Source: CAZVYN01 sp964631125
GTDB taxonomy: Bacteria > Eisenbacteria > RBG-16-71-46 > CAIMUX01
NCBI GenBank assembly: GCA_964631125.1
Contig: CAZVYN010000011.1
Coordinates: 4,930 to 68,929, forward strand
Length of the DNA stretch: 64,000 bases
Direction of reading: 5' to 3'
Part shown: positions 1-9,271 of the stretch, piece after piece
How positions within the stretch are numbered: the first letter of the stretch is position 1
Layout: each line of letters opens with the position of its first letter
Program-made: the position numbers and the translations under genes
The notes under the pieces: model-generated
Told to the model about the DNA's origin: nothing
Seen by the model: only the letters and a program-made list of their open reading frames with translations
The model's database searches: none

Positions 1-1
1 C

Positions 2-1408
2 CCGCGTCGAGCGTCGGTCATCGCTCCGCAGACCGATCCCGGACTCGAGACGAGCAAGTATGTCGACGTCGTTGTGCGAGGGCAGTACGCCTACGCGGCG
101 GTGCGGATGGGGCCGATCGTGATCGTCGATCTGAGCGACCCCGACAACGCGAGCATCGTCGGTCGGATCGCGCAGCATGAGTTCTGCGCCTGCTCCCATT
201 CCGAGATCTGCGGCGGGAGGCCGTTCTGCGTCGAGACAGGCGGCGGCTGTGACCAGCCCGACTCGAGCAAGGCGGGGATCGAAGCGCTCTTCATCGATTC
301 GCGCGGCTATCTCTATGTGACGGGCATGGTGGCGGGGCAGGGGATGCACGTCTACGACCTGGCGCCCGATCCGACCAATCCTCGGTGGCGCTGCAACATC
401 CATAACGGCCCACCCAGCTTCAACGACCGCGAGGTGCACGTCTACCAGGACACGCTCTACGTTGCGAGTTCGAGCGGCGGTGCGCTCTCCCACTGGGAGA
501 TCTTCAGCGGGGCGCCTTGCCCGCCGGTTCCAGCGGGAGACTGCGGCAGTTCGACGATCCAACTGATCGCCAGCTTCACCCACTCAGACCCAGACCTCCA
601 CGCCCACTCGCAGTGGCGACTGCGCGAGCAGAATCTGCTCCTGACGAACGACGAAGAAGAGAATGGGCATGTGCGCATCTGGGATCTGAGCGAGCTCCCC
701 GCGGTCACGCAGGTAGGGGACGTCCAGTTCGACCAGACCTGTCACAGCGTTCACAACGTCTACTCGACGGATAGACCCGGATTCGGCGAGGTCGTCTTCG
801 CCGCTTGGTACAACCGCGGCGTCGATGTCTTCCGGGTCGCGCCTGACCCGGTGGATCCCGCCCGTTCCATCGGCGTGCAGCTCGGCTACTACCGCCACCC
901 GACGCGCTGGATGGACGGCCCCGACGCCGAGTGCTGCAATCCGAATCTAGCGGGCCAGGCGCACTGCGCGGGCGTGCCGTTCCTCGACGCGACGCTGCCC
1001 GACGGAGTGTTCCTCGCTTCGGAGAGCAACGGAGGAGCGGAAGGTGGGCTGCTGATCGGTCAATTCTACGGAGACGCCGCCGACGTGGCCGAGCCTGGAT
1101 CGATCGATCTCGAAGAGAGCGAGGGTCGCATCGAAACGTGGGGCCTGCCCGGTAGCCGCGACATCGGCATCCGTTGGTGGCCGGGATCCGCCCAGGGTGC
1201 GGCGCTCGAAGTCTTCTCGAGCAGTGGGCGGCGCGTGGCGCAGGTCCTTCCCATGGAGCGGGAGCGAGCGGTCGAGGGGCGAGCGTTGTCGTACCGGTGG
1301 GACGGAACCGACTTCGACGGCGCGCGGCTCCCCGCGGGCATGTACTTCATCCGTGCACCCGGGAACGGCTCGCCGCCGGCCAGCGGGAAGCTGGTCTTGC
1401 TGGATTGA
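2..1408 (+). CDS. Secreted LVIVD-repeat / choice-of-anchor protein with C-terminal FlgD-like Ig module (5' truncated)
   Basis: The frame is open to the left edge of the window: codons from base 2 read into the GTG at 74 without a stop and give a LVIVD-type strand just before it (YVDVVVRGQYAYAAVR). The true start therefore lies outside, and GTG 74 is internal. The visible part has beta-propeller LVIVD repeats (GPIVIVDLSDPDN near the start, HVRIWDLSELP in the middle) and paired cysteines, as expected of an exported protein. The last ~85 residues form a FlgD-like Ig domain (SYRWDGTDFDG, LPAGMYFIR, ending GKLVLLD). In FCB-group bacteria such modules end secreted proteins and often act as type IX-like export tails. 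Role: probably surface or extracellular; substrate unknown. It is followed 110 bp later by the kinase gene. Confidence 0.8.
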   Translation, partial: PRRASVIAPQTDPGLETSKYVDVVVRGQYAYAAVRMGPIVIVDLSDPDNASIVGRIAQHEFCACSHSEICGGRPFCVETGGGCDQPDSSKAGIEALFIDSRGYLYVTGMVAGQGMHVYDLAPDPTNPRWRCNIHNGPPSFNDREVHVYQDTLYVASSSGGALSHWEIFSGAPCPPVPAGDCGSSTIQLIASFTHSDPDLHAHSQWRLREQNLLLTNDEEENGHVRIWDLSELPAVTQVGDVQFDQTCHSVHNVYSTDRPGFGEVVFAAWYNRGVDVFRVAPDPVDPARSIGVQLGYYRHPTRWMDGPDAECCNPNLAGQAHCAGVPFLDATLPDGVFLASESNGGAEGGLLIGQFYGDAADVAEPGSIDLEESEGRIETWGLPGSRDIGIRWWPGSAQGAALEVFSSSGRRVAQVLPMERERAVEGRALSYRWDGTDFDGARLPAGMYFIRAPGNGSPPASGKLVLLD

Positions 1409-1428
1409 CCGAGATCGGCGCGGGCCGG

Positions 1429-1458
1429 TTGACAACGACGTGGGTCCTGGTGAGAAAT
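1429..1458 (+). promoter_or_regulatory. Possible sigma70-type promoter for the kinase gene
   Basis: A perfect TTGACA lies at 1429-1434. Eighteen bases later is AGAAAT (1453-1458), a poor -10 matching only the last three positions. It sits in the short gap between two co-directional genes, 60 bp before the ATG at 1519. The 18-bp spacing matches better examples elsewhere in the window, but the weak -10 leaves this tentative. Confidence 0.28.
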
Positions 1459-1518
1459 CTATTCGCGCATTCCAGCAGAGCTCCGAAGGCGACTCGAGAC
1501 TCGAGGACCGAGGCACGG

Positions 1519-4500
1519 ATGGCGAAAGGACGACGGGACAAGCTCGCCCAGGTGGCCGACGCGATCTCCGATCGTGGCTCGGTGGGCTGGGACCTCGAGC
1601 TGGCCGCCGCGCCGGGCTCTCTCGTTCCAGCCCTGAAGCGCCTGCGTCAGCTCGACGGTCTGGCGAACGCGTTCCGTCACGTCGCGGCGTCGCATCCCGA
1701 GAGCCGCGAGGTCGATTCCGGTTCGCCGACGGCGCCGATCCGCCCGGCGCCGCTCTTCCTTTGGGGACACCTCGAAGTCCACGCCCGCATCGGCCAGGGC
1801 AGCTTCGGCGACGTGCACTTGGCGATCGATCCGCAGCTCGATCGAAGGGTCGCGCTGAAGCTCTGGCGAAGCGGCGCGGTCGCAGCGGACGGGAGTCCGC
1901 GTCGGTTCCTGGATGAGGCCCGTCGTCTCGCGCGCGTCTGCCACCCGAACGTCGTTCTCGTGCACGGCGCCGGTGTCCATCGCCGGCGGGCGGGGTTCTG
2001 GACGGAGCTCATCGCCGGCGAGACGCTCGCGGCTCGGCTGGCGACTCGGGGACCGCTCGCCCCCGAGGAGGCGACGCGGATCGGACTGGATCTATCCCGT
2101 GCGCTCGGCGCGGTGCACGCGGCGGGACTGGTCCACGGTGACGTCAAGGCCGAGAACGTGATGCAAGATGAGAACGGTCGCACGGTCCTCATGGATTTCG
2201 GCGCGGCGAGTCGGCTCGACCCGCCGAAAGGCGAACTCCCCGCGTCGACCTTCCTCACGCCGTATGCCGCGGCCCCCGAGATCTTGGAAGGGGCGGCCCC
2301 GCGACCGAGCGCCGATGTCTACTCGCTCGGTGTGCTCCTCTATCGACTGGTGAGCGGGGAGTATCCGGTCACAGGTCAGAGCCTAGCCGAGCTTCGAGAG
2401 ATGCACCGACGCGGGGGAGCCCGGCCCCTCCGTGAACTCAGGCCCGATCTTCCGCCCGACCTTCTCGGCGTCGTCGACCGCGCCATGGCGCGGCAGGCCG
2501 CGGACCGCTTCCAGAGTGCCGGAGATCTGGAGGGCGCGCTGCGGGGCGCGCTCCGCTCCCAGTCAACCACCGCTCGTCTCGGCGGGGCGCAGACGCTCCG
2601 CACGCTCTTGGTGGACGTCGGCCGCGCGCCCGAGCAACTCTGCCGCCGAATCGCTCGCGACGCGGCGCTCGCACTGAGGCCTTTCCACGACGTTGGACGG
2701 TCGCAAGGCCGCCTCGACATGGACTCCGTTCGAGTTCTCGCCGACGGAGGCGTCGAACTCGAGTCACGCGCCGAACCGTCTCAGCCAGGCGCGAGTCCGC
2801 GAGAAGACATCCGCGCGCTGGGCGCCATCCTCTCCGAGCTCGCGACCGGCGAGGCGGTTTCGCCCGCGCTGCCGGGTAGACGCGTGGGCGACGTCCGTTC
2901 TCAGCTCTCCTCTTTCTTCGAGGAGGTCGTGAGTGTGCTCCTCGGAAACGATTCCGAATTCAGTCTCTCTGCGCGTCAGTTGGCCGACGTGTTGGACCAG
3001 GGGGAACGAAGCGCGTGGTGGCGATCCCGCGCTCGTGCGCTCCGGCTCAGCACGAAGAAGCCGCTCCGTCGGATCAGGATCCCGCGCGAAACCGCGCTCC
3101 ATGGGCGGGGGCCGCAGCTCGAGGAACTCCTCGCGATCTGGGAACGCGCCAAGTTGGGTCAGGGGCAGGTCGCGCTCATCGTCGGAGAGGCCGGCATCGG
3201 GAAATCTCGGCTCGTCGACGACTTCGTGGGCCGTTTGGGAGACGAAGGCGAGGATCTCCATTTCCTGTTCGGCGCCTTTCCACCCGGGGGCGCCGCGCTG
3301 ACTCTGGGCGCGTACGCCGACGCCTATCGCGAGCAACTCGGCGAGGGGCGGATCCAGGAGACTTTGTCCCAGTACCTCCCGGATTCGCCGTTCCTCGTTT
3401 CCGCGTTGAGCGCGCTTCTCCAAGGGGAGCCCACCGGGAATGACCGGTTCACGAAGGAGACGCTGCACTCGGCCTTCGTGCAACTGACGCGAGCGCTCTC
3501 CTCGGAACTGCCCACGATCGTGGTGATCGATGATCTCCACTTCGCGCCGGAGGAGGGGCTGAGTCTCTTCGCGGCGCTCGCCGCCGCGGCCGCAGGTCAG
3601 CCGCTCTTGCTCGTCGGCGCCACGCGCCCGGAACTCCCCGTCGCGTGGGTCGCCGAGATCGCTCGCTCCGAGCACGGGCGGACGATCTCGCCTTCGCGGC
3701 TCGCGCTCGACGATGTGGCGGAACTCCTGACCGAGATCCTCGGCGACGCGCCTCTGTCCCCGCTGTTCACGGAAGAGCTCGTGGCGCGATCCGACGGCAA
3801 TCCCTATTTCTTGCTGGAGATCGTGCGGGCGCTGAAGTCGCGCGCGGGATCGTCGACCGAGCAAGGTGTTGCGCTCGGCGCCGCGTCACTTCGCGGTGTC
3901 GGGATCCCCTTCTCCATCGAACAAATGGTCGCTGCTCGCATGGCGGGACTCGAGACCGAAGACGATCGAGAGCTCCTCGATCTCGCGTGTTGCGCCGGCT
4001 TCCGTTTCGACCCCTGCCTCGTGGCCGAAGCGGCTGGGATGGAGCTGGTGCGCGCGCTGCGGCGGTTCGGGCGCATCGAAGTGCGGCACGGCGTGGTGCG
4101 CGCAACCGGACCCGACTACGTGTTCGATCATCACCAGGTCCAGGAGTTCCTCTACGCAGCTCTCTCCGATCCGCTCAAGCAGCACTACCACTCGGCGATC
4201 GCGGCGGCAATGCGAGCCCGGGCCGGTGTGGAGGGGGAGCCGATGGTCTCGATCTGTAGTCACGAGCTGCGCGGAAAGGAGCCCGGACGGGCGCTGCCGC
4301 TCCTGACTCCTGCCTTGGAGTACCTCGAGGCTCGCTATGCGAACGCGGCGGCGATCGCTCTGACGGATCACGCGCTCGGTGTGCCGGGGCTGCTGTCCGG
4401 CGCCGACCGCGCCCGCATCCTGCTCCGGCGCGCCGCGAGGCTGCCGTTCCTGGGCCGGAGAGTCGAGGCCGAGGCCGCACTCGAGGAGGCCCTCACACTG

Positions 4501-5763
4501 ATCGACTCCGACTCTGTCCCGGAGTTGGCCGCCGAGATCGAGCGGCGCCTCGGTGTCGAGTACCGCCTGGCCGGAGACTTCGATCGGGCGACGCGCTCCC
4601 TCCAGCAGTCGATCCGGCACTCGGCCTCCGTCCCCGATCCAAGGGGGGAAGGCGCCGCGACGCGGGAGCTGGCGACCGTGCTCTTCCACACCGGGCGCCC
4701 GACGGAGGCCGAGTTGCAATACGAGAGGTCGATCGAGCTCTCCAGCAGGGGCGGCGATCGAAGAGAGCTCTGCCTCGCCAAGAGCGACCTCGGGAATCTC
4801 CTGGTCGACGCGGGGCGTTTCACCCAGGCCGAATCCCTCATTCGAGCGTCTTTGGCGGAGGCCCGCGAGCTCGGCAGCGTCGAGGTAGAGTTGTCGGTCT
4901 TGGCGACGCTGGGGGCCATGCTGCTCGACCAAGGGCGCGCGGAAGACGCGCTCGAGACGTCCACGCGGCTGCTCCAGCTCTCTCGCGAGATCGGCCTGCG
5001 CGGCGGAGAGAGTCTCGCGTGGGTCAACCTCGCGTCGGCGTTGTTCGCGCTCGGGCGGTTCGGGGAGGCGCGCACGCGGCTCGAGCAGGTCGTCCGCTCG
5101 GCGCCCGAACTCCGCACCCGGAATCACGAGGCGTATGCCCGGTGCAATCTCGGGTTGCTCTTCGGCGTGATCGGGGATCTCGAGCGTGCGACGGAGTCGT
5201 TCGATGCGGCCACCGCGCTCTGCACCGAGTTCGGATTCGTGTGGCTCCGAGCAGATCTCCTCTACTTCCGCGGGAGCGTGGCCGAGATGCACGGCGATCC
5301 GTCCGGCGCCGCGTCTTTCCTCCGCGAGGCGCTCGAGACCTTTCGCGCGACGGAAAAGCCGCTCGGCGTCGCACGGACGTTGACCCTGCTCGCTCGCTTG
5401 GCGGCCGCGGATGGACGGGTCGAGGAAGCCCGCGCGCAACTGCGCGAGGCGACAGGCATCGCCGCGGACTCCAGCGAGATCCCGGAGTCGATCCACGCCG
5501 CGGTCGAGGTGGCGTTGCTCGGTGACGGCGATCTTCCTGAAGCGGTCACCCGATTCGAACGCGAGGAGATGAGACTCGCCTACTCCGAGAGGCTGCGCAT
5601 CCGGTTCCGTGTGTTCCTGGCGACCGGCGATCGACGGCACCTCGACGCCGCGCGTGGGCTCCTGCGGGCAGTGCTGGCGGCAGTCCCAGAGGCGGATCGG
5701 CCGCGGACGATCGAAGCCGTCCCTCTCTACCGGGCGATAGAGCGAGCTGCCTCGCAACCGTGA
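1519..5763 (+). CDS. Serine/threonine protein kinase fused to pseudokinase lobe, AAA-type ATPase and TPR array
   Basis: Large cytosolic signalling protein, 1414 aa from the ATG at 1519 (GAGG 13 nt upstream; the frame is open further upstream but overlaps the preceding gene). Domains in order: an N-terminal ~80 aa; a Hanks-type kinase ~85-350 with G-loop IGQGSFGDV (from residue 91), VALK lysine, catalytic loop HGDVKAEN (H206; HGD instead of HRD) and DFG at 226-228; a second, degenerate kinase C-lobe ~375-500; an ORC/AAA-type ATPase with Walker A GEAGIGKS (556-563) and Walker B IVVIDD (D671-D672); then TPR-like helices from ~930 to the C terminus. The layout matches PknB-AAA-TPR regulators of myxobacteria and related groups, thought to integrate signals by phosphorylation and ATP-driven assembly. 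Substrate unknown; no transmembrane segment seen. Confidence 0.9.
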   Translation: MAKGRRDKLAQVADAISDRGSVGWDLELAAAPGSLVPALKRLRQLDGLANAFRHVAASHPESREVDSGSPTAPIRPAPLFLWGHLEVHARIGQGSFGDVHLAIDPQLDRRVALKLWRSGAVAADGSPRRFLDEARRLARVCHPNVVLVHGAGVHRRRAGFWTELIAGETLAARLATRGPLAPEEATRIGLDLSRALGAVHAAGLVHGDVKAENVMQDENGRTVLMDFGAASRLDPPKGELPASTFLTPYAAAPEILEGAAPRPSADVYSLGVLLYRLVSGEYPVTGQSLAELREMHRRGGARPLRELRPDLPPDLLGVVDRAMARQAADRFQSAGDLEGALRGALRSQSTTARLGGAQTLRTLLVDVGRAPEQLCRRIARDAALALRPFHDVGRSQGRLDMDSVRVLADGGVELESRAEPSQPGASPREDIRALGAILSELATGEAVSPALPGRRVGDVRSQLSSFFEEVVSVLLGNDSEFSLSARQLADVLDQGERSAWWRSRARALRLSTKKPLRRIRIPRETALHGRGPQLEELLAIWERAKLGQGQVALIVGEAGIGKSRLVDDFVGRLGDEGEDLHFLFGAFPPGGAALTLGAYADAYREQLGEGRIQETLSQYLPDSPFLVSALSALLQGEPTGNDRFTKETLHSAFVQLTRALSSELPTIVVIDDLHFAPEEGLSLFAALAAAAAGQPLLLVGATRPELPVAWVAEIARSEHGRTISPSRLALDDVAELLTEILGDAPLSPLFTEELVARSDGNPYFLLEIVRALKSRAGSSTEQGVALGAASLRGVGIPFSIEQMVAARMAGLETEDDRELLDLACCAGFRFDPCLVAEAAGMELVRALRRFGRIEVRHGVVRATGPDYVFDHHQVQEFLYAALSDPLKQHYHSAIAAAMRARAGVEGEPMVSICSHELRGKEPGRALPLLTPALEYLEARYANAAAIALTDHALGVPGLLSGADRARILLRRAARLPFLGRRVEAEAALEEALTLIDSDSVPELAAEIERRLGVEYRLAGDFDRATRSLQQSIRHSASVPDPRGEGAATRELATVLFHTGRPTEAELQYERSIELSSRGGDRRELCLAKSDLGNLLVDAGRFTQAESLIRASLAEARELGSVEVELSVLATLGAMLLDQGRAEDALETSTRLLQLSREIGLRGGESLAWVNLASALFALGRFGEARTRLEQVVRSAPELRTRNHEAYARCNLGLLFGVIGDLERATESFDAATALCTEFGFVWLRADLLYFRGSVAEMHGDPSGAASFLREALETFRATEKPLGVARTLTLLARLAAADGRVEEARAQLREATGIAADSSEIPESIHAAVEVALLGDGDLPEAVTRFEREEMRLAYSERLRIRFRVFLATGDRRHLDAARGLLRAVLAAVPEADRPRTIEAVPLYRAIERAASQP

Positions 5764-5910
5764 TTCGTCGAGAGCAGATCTCGCGCGCAGCCTCGGCCGT
5801 CCCGAGCTTTGCTCGGTTAGGCATCCCCCGTATCCTCTTCTTTCAGCCGTACAGTCCGCGGCCATGGGATTCGCAGAGGAGACAGCCTTTGATGTGGCGC
5901 CTGTCTGCTT

Positions 5911-7613
5911 GTGCATTGCCCCTGTCTCTCGTTGCTCCCGGCGACGGCGATTCAGGACGTGAGATTCACGCGCGGGCTATCGTCCATGCTCTATGGGCCG
6001 AACGTCCTCGGCGGGGTCGTCGAGCTGCAGGTAGGCCAGTCGACGATGCAACAGAAAGACCGCAGTCTGGACGTCACGTTGGGCGCCGATGATGTGGGCG
6101 CTTTCGGCACGACCGTGACCGCCGCACTTCCGTTCGAGCGCAGCTCGGGTCTCTGGTTGGCGCGCGCAGGGGTCGGGTTCAAGGACACGCCCGGTGACCC
6201 ATTGGCCAGGGATGTCGAAGAGCCGGTCGAGACCGACGACGACCTGAGGCTCAATACCGACGCGTAGAACGTCGACGGATTCATCGCACTGCGGTATCGC
6301 GCCAACCGCGGCGCCTGGCTCGCCTTCTCCGGCTCGTCGTTCCAGGCGGAACGCGGGATCGCCGCCGAGATCGATCTGCCCGATGGAGACGCCCGCCTGT
6401 GGCGCTATCCCAAGCATCGCGCACGCTCGCGGTTCTCTCGGCCGGCTCGGGCTTCCACGAATCTCCATTCGGCGGACGAGGCGATGTGGAAGCCAGCGTC
6501 GGTTTCGATCGCGGGCGGACCGACATCGACGCCTACACGTCGCGCGACTATGACGAGATCGATACCTTCGAGGACGGCAAGGATCGGACGCTGACGCTGA
6601 GGCTGCTGGCGGATCAGACGCTGGGCTCGCGCGGCGACTTGCGTGGCGCTTTCACCTGGTCGGACATCCGCCACCACGAGTCGATTCCCGCCGGCAGGTT
6701 CGAGTACGAGCAACAGCTCATGAGCCTCGGGCTGGAGAACAGTTGGCGGCTGCTCGAGTCCGGTGGGGCGATCGACGCGCTCACGCTCAGCGTCGGGGGC
6801 GCCTACGATCACGCGGAGACGCCGAAGGCCGGTGGACGGGAGACGCAGGAGCCGCTCTCGGAGTTCGGGGGGAGGCTCGGGCTCACTGCCTTCGTCGCCG
6901 ATGGTCGTACCGTGCTGCATGCCGGCGTCAGCCGCCGCGGGCGCTTCCCCGCGCTGCGCGAGTTGTACTCGGGGGCGTTGGGCCGATTTCTCCCGAATCC
7001 CGATCTGGAGCCGGAGAAGCTCCTCACGACGGAGGCCGGCGCGACGACGCGTCTCGGCCACGGCCGCTTCCAGACCGTCGTCTTCCACAATCTGCTGAAG
7101 GACGCGGTCGTCCGCATCACGCTCGACGACGAGGAGCGCCATTTCAAGCGCGTCAATCGCAACGAGCTGAAGAGCACCGGTCTCGAGCTGATGGCGGGCT
7201 ACGGCCTCGGGCCGGTCGAGTTCTCGGCGAACGCGACCGTACAGTCGATCGACCTGACCGACACCGAGGCGAACGAGACCCACCGCCCCGAAAATCTGCC
7301 GGAAGTGTTCGGAGATCTGGGCGTTCGGTTTCCTGTCGTGCTCGGACTGATCGGAAACGCGGAGGTGGCGTACACCGGCGATCAGTTCGGAATCGATGCG
7401 AGCACGGGCGAGGACGCCGAATTGGGCGCGGAAGCGGTCTTCAACGCGTCGCTTTCCCGCTCCTGGCCGGCGCATGTCTCCTGGGGCGCGGGCGTCTTCA
7501 CACGGGTGGAGGCTCGCCTGGCCATCGACAACATCGGCGATGTCGCGGTCTACGACGCCTGGAGCCTGCCGGAGCCGGGTCGTCGCGCTCGCTTCGAACT
7601 TCGCATACGCTGA
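5911..7613 (+). pseudogene. TonB-dependent outer-membrane receptor, broken
   Basis: Remnant of a TonB-dependent receptor. The first readable part (frame from about 5946) matches the end of a plug domain: TRGLSSMLYGPNVLGGVVEL, the usual 'RG-x-S-x-LYG-x-N-x-xGGV' stretch. It then enters the barrel, where a TAG at 6265-6267 interrupts the frame (the reading continues sensibly past it: NVDGFIALRYRANRG). Near 6410-6440 the frame shifts by one, and the rest (SAGSGFHESPFGGRG to the final FELRIR) is a normal barrel with a late RLAIDNIGD motif. There is no signal peptide, TonB box or first ~100 plug residues. One stop, one frameshift and a missing 5' end make decay more likely than sequencing error. 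The original ligand cannot be told. Confidence 0.82.
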
Positions 7614-7729
7614 TCAGCGGATAGTCCAGGCACTCGGCCGTCGTGACCGTCCTCGCTCGAGGGCTGCGTCCGACGGCCGTTGTTCTGCTACTGCTTTCTC
7701 CTGCTGCTGGTCTGACGAGAGGATCCCGC

Positions 7730-8002
7730 ATGGACTTCAAACTCTTCCTCACCGTGTTCGCGACCGTCTTCGTCGCCGAGTTGGGCGACAAGACACAGCT
7801 GAGCACGATGCTCTATGCGTCGGGAGCTCCTCAGAGCAAGTGGGTGGTCTTCCTGGGGTCAGCGCTTGCACTGACGGTCTCCTCGGCGCTCGGAGTGTTC
7901 GTCGGCGGCCTGATCGGCGGGCGCATCTCGCCTACCATCATCGGCCGCGTGGCTGGGGTCGGATTCATCGCAGTGGGAGTCTGGACGTTCTGGAAGTCCT
8001 AG
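7730..8002 (+). CDS. GDT1/TMEM165 (UPF0016) family transporter, half-size
   Basis: Small integral membrane protein of 90 aa. The start is the ATG at 7730, six bases after GAGAGGA; in-frame codons upstream add an unneeded extension. The diagnostic AELGDKTQL motif (E-x-G-D-K-T/S) lies at about residue 15, between hydrophobic helices, and two further helices follow. Half-size members of this family carry one such motif and dimerise; they export Mn2+ or exchange Ca2+/H+ across the inner membrane. No manganese riboswitch of the yybP-ykoY type is recognisable in the leader. It lies downstream of a dead TonB receptor; no functional link can be claimed. Confidence 0.85.
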   Translation: MDFKLFLTVFATVFVAELGDKTQLSTMLYASGAPQSKWVVFLGSALALTVSSALGVFVGGLIGGRISPTIIGRVAGVGFIAVGVWTFWKS

Positions 8003-8227
8003 GCATTCGACTCCGTCGAGCAGATCACCCGGCTCTATGGGCATGACGACGCCTCGCTGTCGGCGTCGTCCCACATCGCGACCGAGTTCGAGCAGCGCAT
8101 GGCGGCTCGGCGCCACTCACGGATCGTCCGCTCCTCAGCCATCTCTTCGACCCGATCGCGGACTTCAGGCGGATTCACGCGCTCATGAACTCGGACGCGT
8201 TCATGCCGTTGGCGGTTCTGCGGATGT
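8003..8227 (+). other. Gap between convergent genes with possible degraded coding remnant
   Basis: About 225 bp without an intact gene. Two adjoining frames look protein-like. Bases 8003 to ~8105 read FDSVEQITRLYGHDDASLSA and on. After a -1 shift near 8105-8112, bases to ~8225 read HLFDPIADFRRIHALMNSDA and on. Both are richer in acidic and hydrophobic residues than the Arg/Pro/Ser-rich noise of shadow frames here. I cannot name the family. It may be a fragment of a decayed gene, like the TonB receptor just upstream. Confidence 0.3.
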
Positions 8228-9271
8228 CTAACGCAACCAGTCCAGCCGACGCAGTTCGCCCGCCAACAGCTCGGCCACCCACCGGTGACCCCGCTCGTTC
8301 CAATGCGGGTCGTGCTCGAAGGCGAGCGTCGAGTCGGGTTGCGCCTCATGCCGCGACGCGAACGGTTCGGCGAGATCGAGTCGCGCGCCGACCCCGGCGG
8401 GCGGGAGGTCCGCGAAGATCATCGGATCGCTCCACCCCGGCAGGACGACGAGGAGAAAACGCACGTCGCGGTCGTGACAGACCTCGGCGCAGCGTCGGAT
8501 CAGCGCCTGCGTGAGGTCCGACGCGCCCACGGTCGAGCCATCCGTGACCTCGAGTGATCCGCCCAGCCCCTCTATCCGGTGCGCCATGAGGTCGTAGAGG
8601 ACGAAGTGTCGGCGAATCTCTCGCCGCAGCTTCATTCCCCAAGAGACGCCGTCGCGAACGGTCGGGCTCTCCAGCGTGAGAGCGCCGGTCGGATCGAGGA
8701 TGAAACGAGGCTTCTGGTACAGACCCCACGCGGTCTCCCGACCATTGTCCAGGAGGTCGTTGGAGCAGGCGAAGAGCACCACGACATCCGGGTCGTAGTC
8801 GAAGCCGCGGTCCTGCAACAGCAGCAGTTCCTGATCGGTCGAGTAGCCGGTGACGCCGAGGTTCACGACGTCGGCTGCGGGCAGGAGCGACTGGAGACGG
8901 ACCGTCAAGATCTCGTCGTCCTCGACGCCGTGTCCGAAGACGTAGGAATCGCCGAGGACGACGATGCGCGTGCGCGCGGTGTCGGCCGGGGAGCGCGGGC
9001 CGAACGTCGGACCGCGGAACCCGTCGGCGTTGATCGTCACCTTCGTGTCGAAGTCGATGCGCTGGAAGCGAACCTCGCGCCCCGGCATATTCGACCAGCC
9101 ATAGCGAGGGTCGAACTGCATGAAGGTGGTTTCGGGCCGTTGCTGGCGTTCCGCCGCGTAACGCAGTTCCGGGTAACGCCAGCGCATGATCTGCTCGGCG
9201 ATCAGGATCGCCGCGACACCCGCAACCAGGAAGAGCGCGAATTGGATGAGAATGAATCGACGACGTGTCAC
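8228..9271 (-). CDS. SGNH/GDSL-like hydrolase with N-terminal membrane anchor
   Basis: About 347 aa from a GTG at 9271, chosen because the basic-then-hydrophobic anchor VTRRRFILIQFALFLVAG begins there; upstream in-frame codons do not look coding. After one transmembrane helix comes an SGNH fold: block I IVVLGDSYVFGHG (catalytic Ser in GDSY), block II NLGVTGYSTDQ, block III FACSNDLLDN (Gly-x-Asn-Asp-like), and block V FEHDPHWNERGH supplying Asp and His. Members of this class are esterases or O-acetyl transferases/esterases acting on sugars or lipids in the periplasm. The YGWSN and NADGFRGP segments are common to anchored bacterial members. Convergent with the GDT1 gene; substrate unknown. Confidence 0.8.
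   Translation of the reverse strand: MTRRRFILIQFALFLVAGVAAILIAEQIMRWRYPELRYAAERQQRPETTFMQFDPRYGWSNMPGREVRFQRIDFDTKVTINADGFRGPTFGPRSPADTARTRIVVLGDSYVFGHGVEDDEILTVRLQSLLPAADVVNLGVTGYSTDQELLLLQDRGFDYDPDVVVLFACSNDLLDNGRETAWGLYQKPRFILDPTGALTLESPTVRDGVSWGMKLRREIRRHFVLYDLMAHRIEGLGGSLEVTDGSTVGASDLTQALIRRCAEVCHDRDVRFLLVVLPGWSDPMIFADLPPAGVGARLDLAEPFASRHEAQPDSTLAFEHDPHWNERGHRWVAELLAGELRRLDWLR

Noticed and set aside
74..76. GTG at 74 as the start of the first gene
   Set aside because: The frame is open from base 2 and the codons before 74 continue the LVIVD repeat, so the gene is cut by the window edge.
3886..5916. 676-codon frame on the minus strand across the TPR part of the kinase gene
   Set aside because: Antisense to a clear protein; Arg/Glu/Gln-rich composition typical of reverse frames in G+C-rich DNA.
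7614..7729. yybP-ykoY manganese riboswitch before the GDT1 gene
   Set aside because: The conserved loops are not recognisable in the leader.
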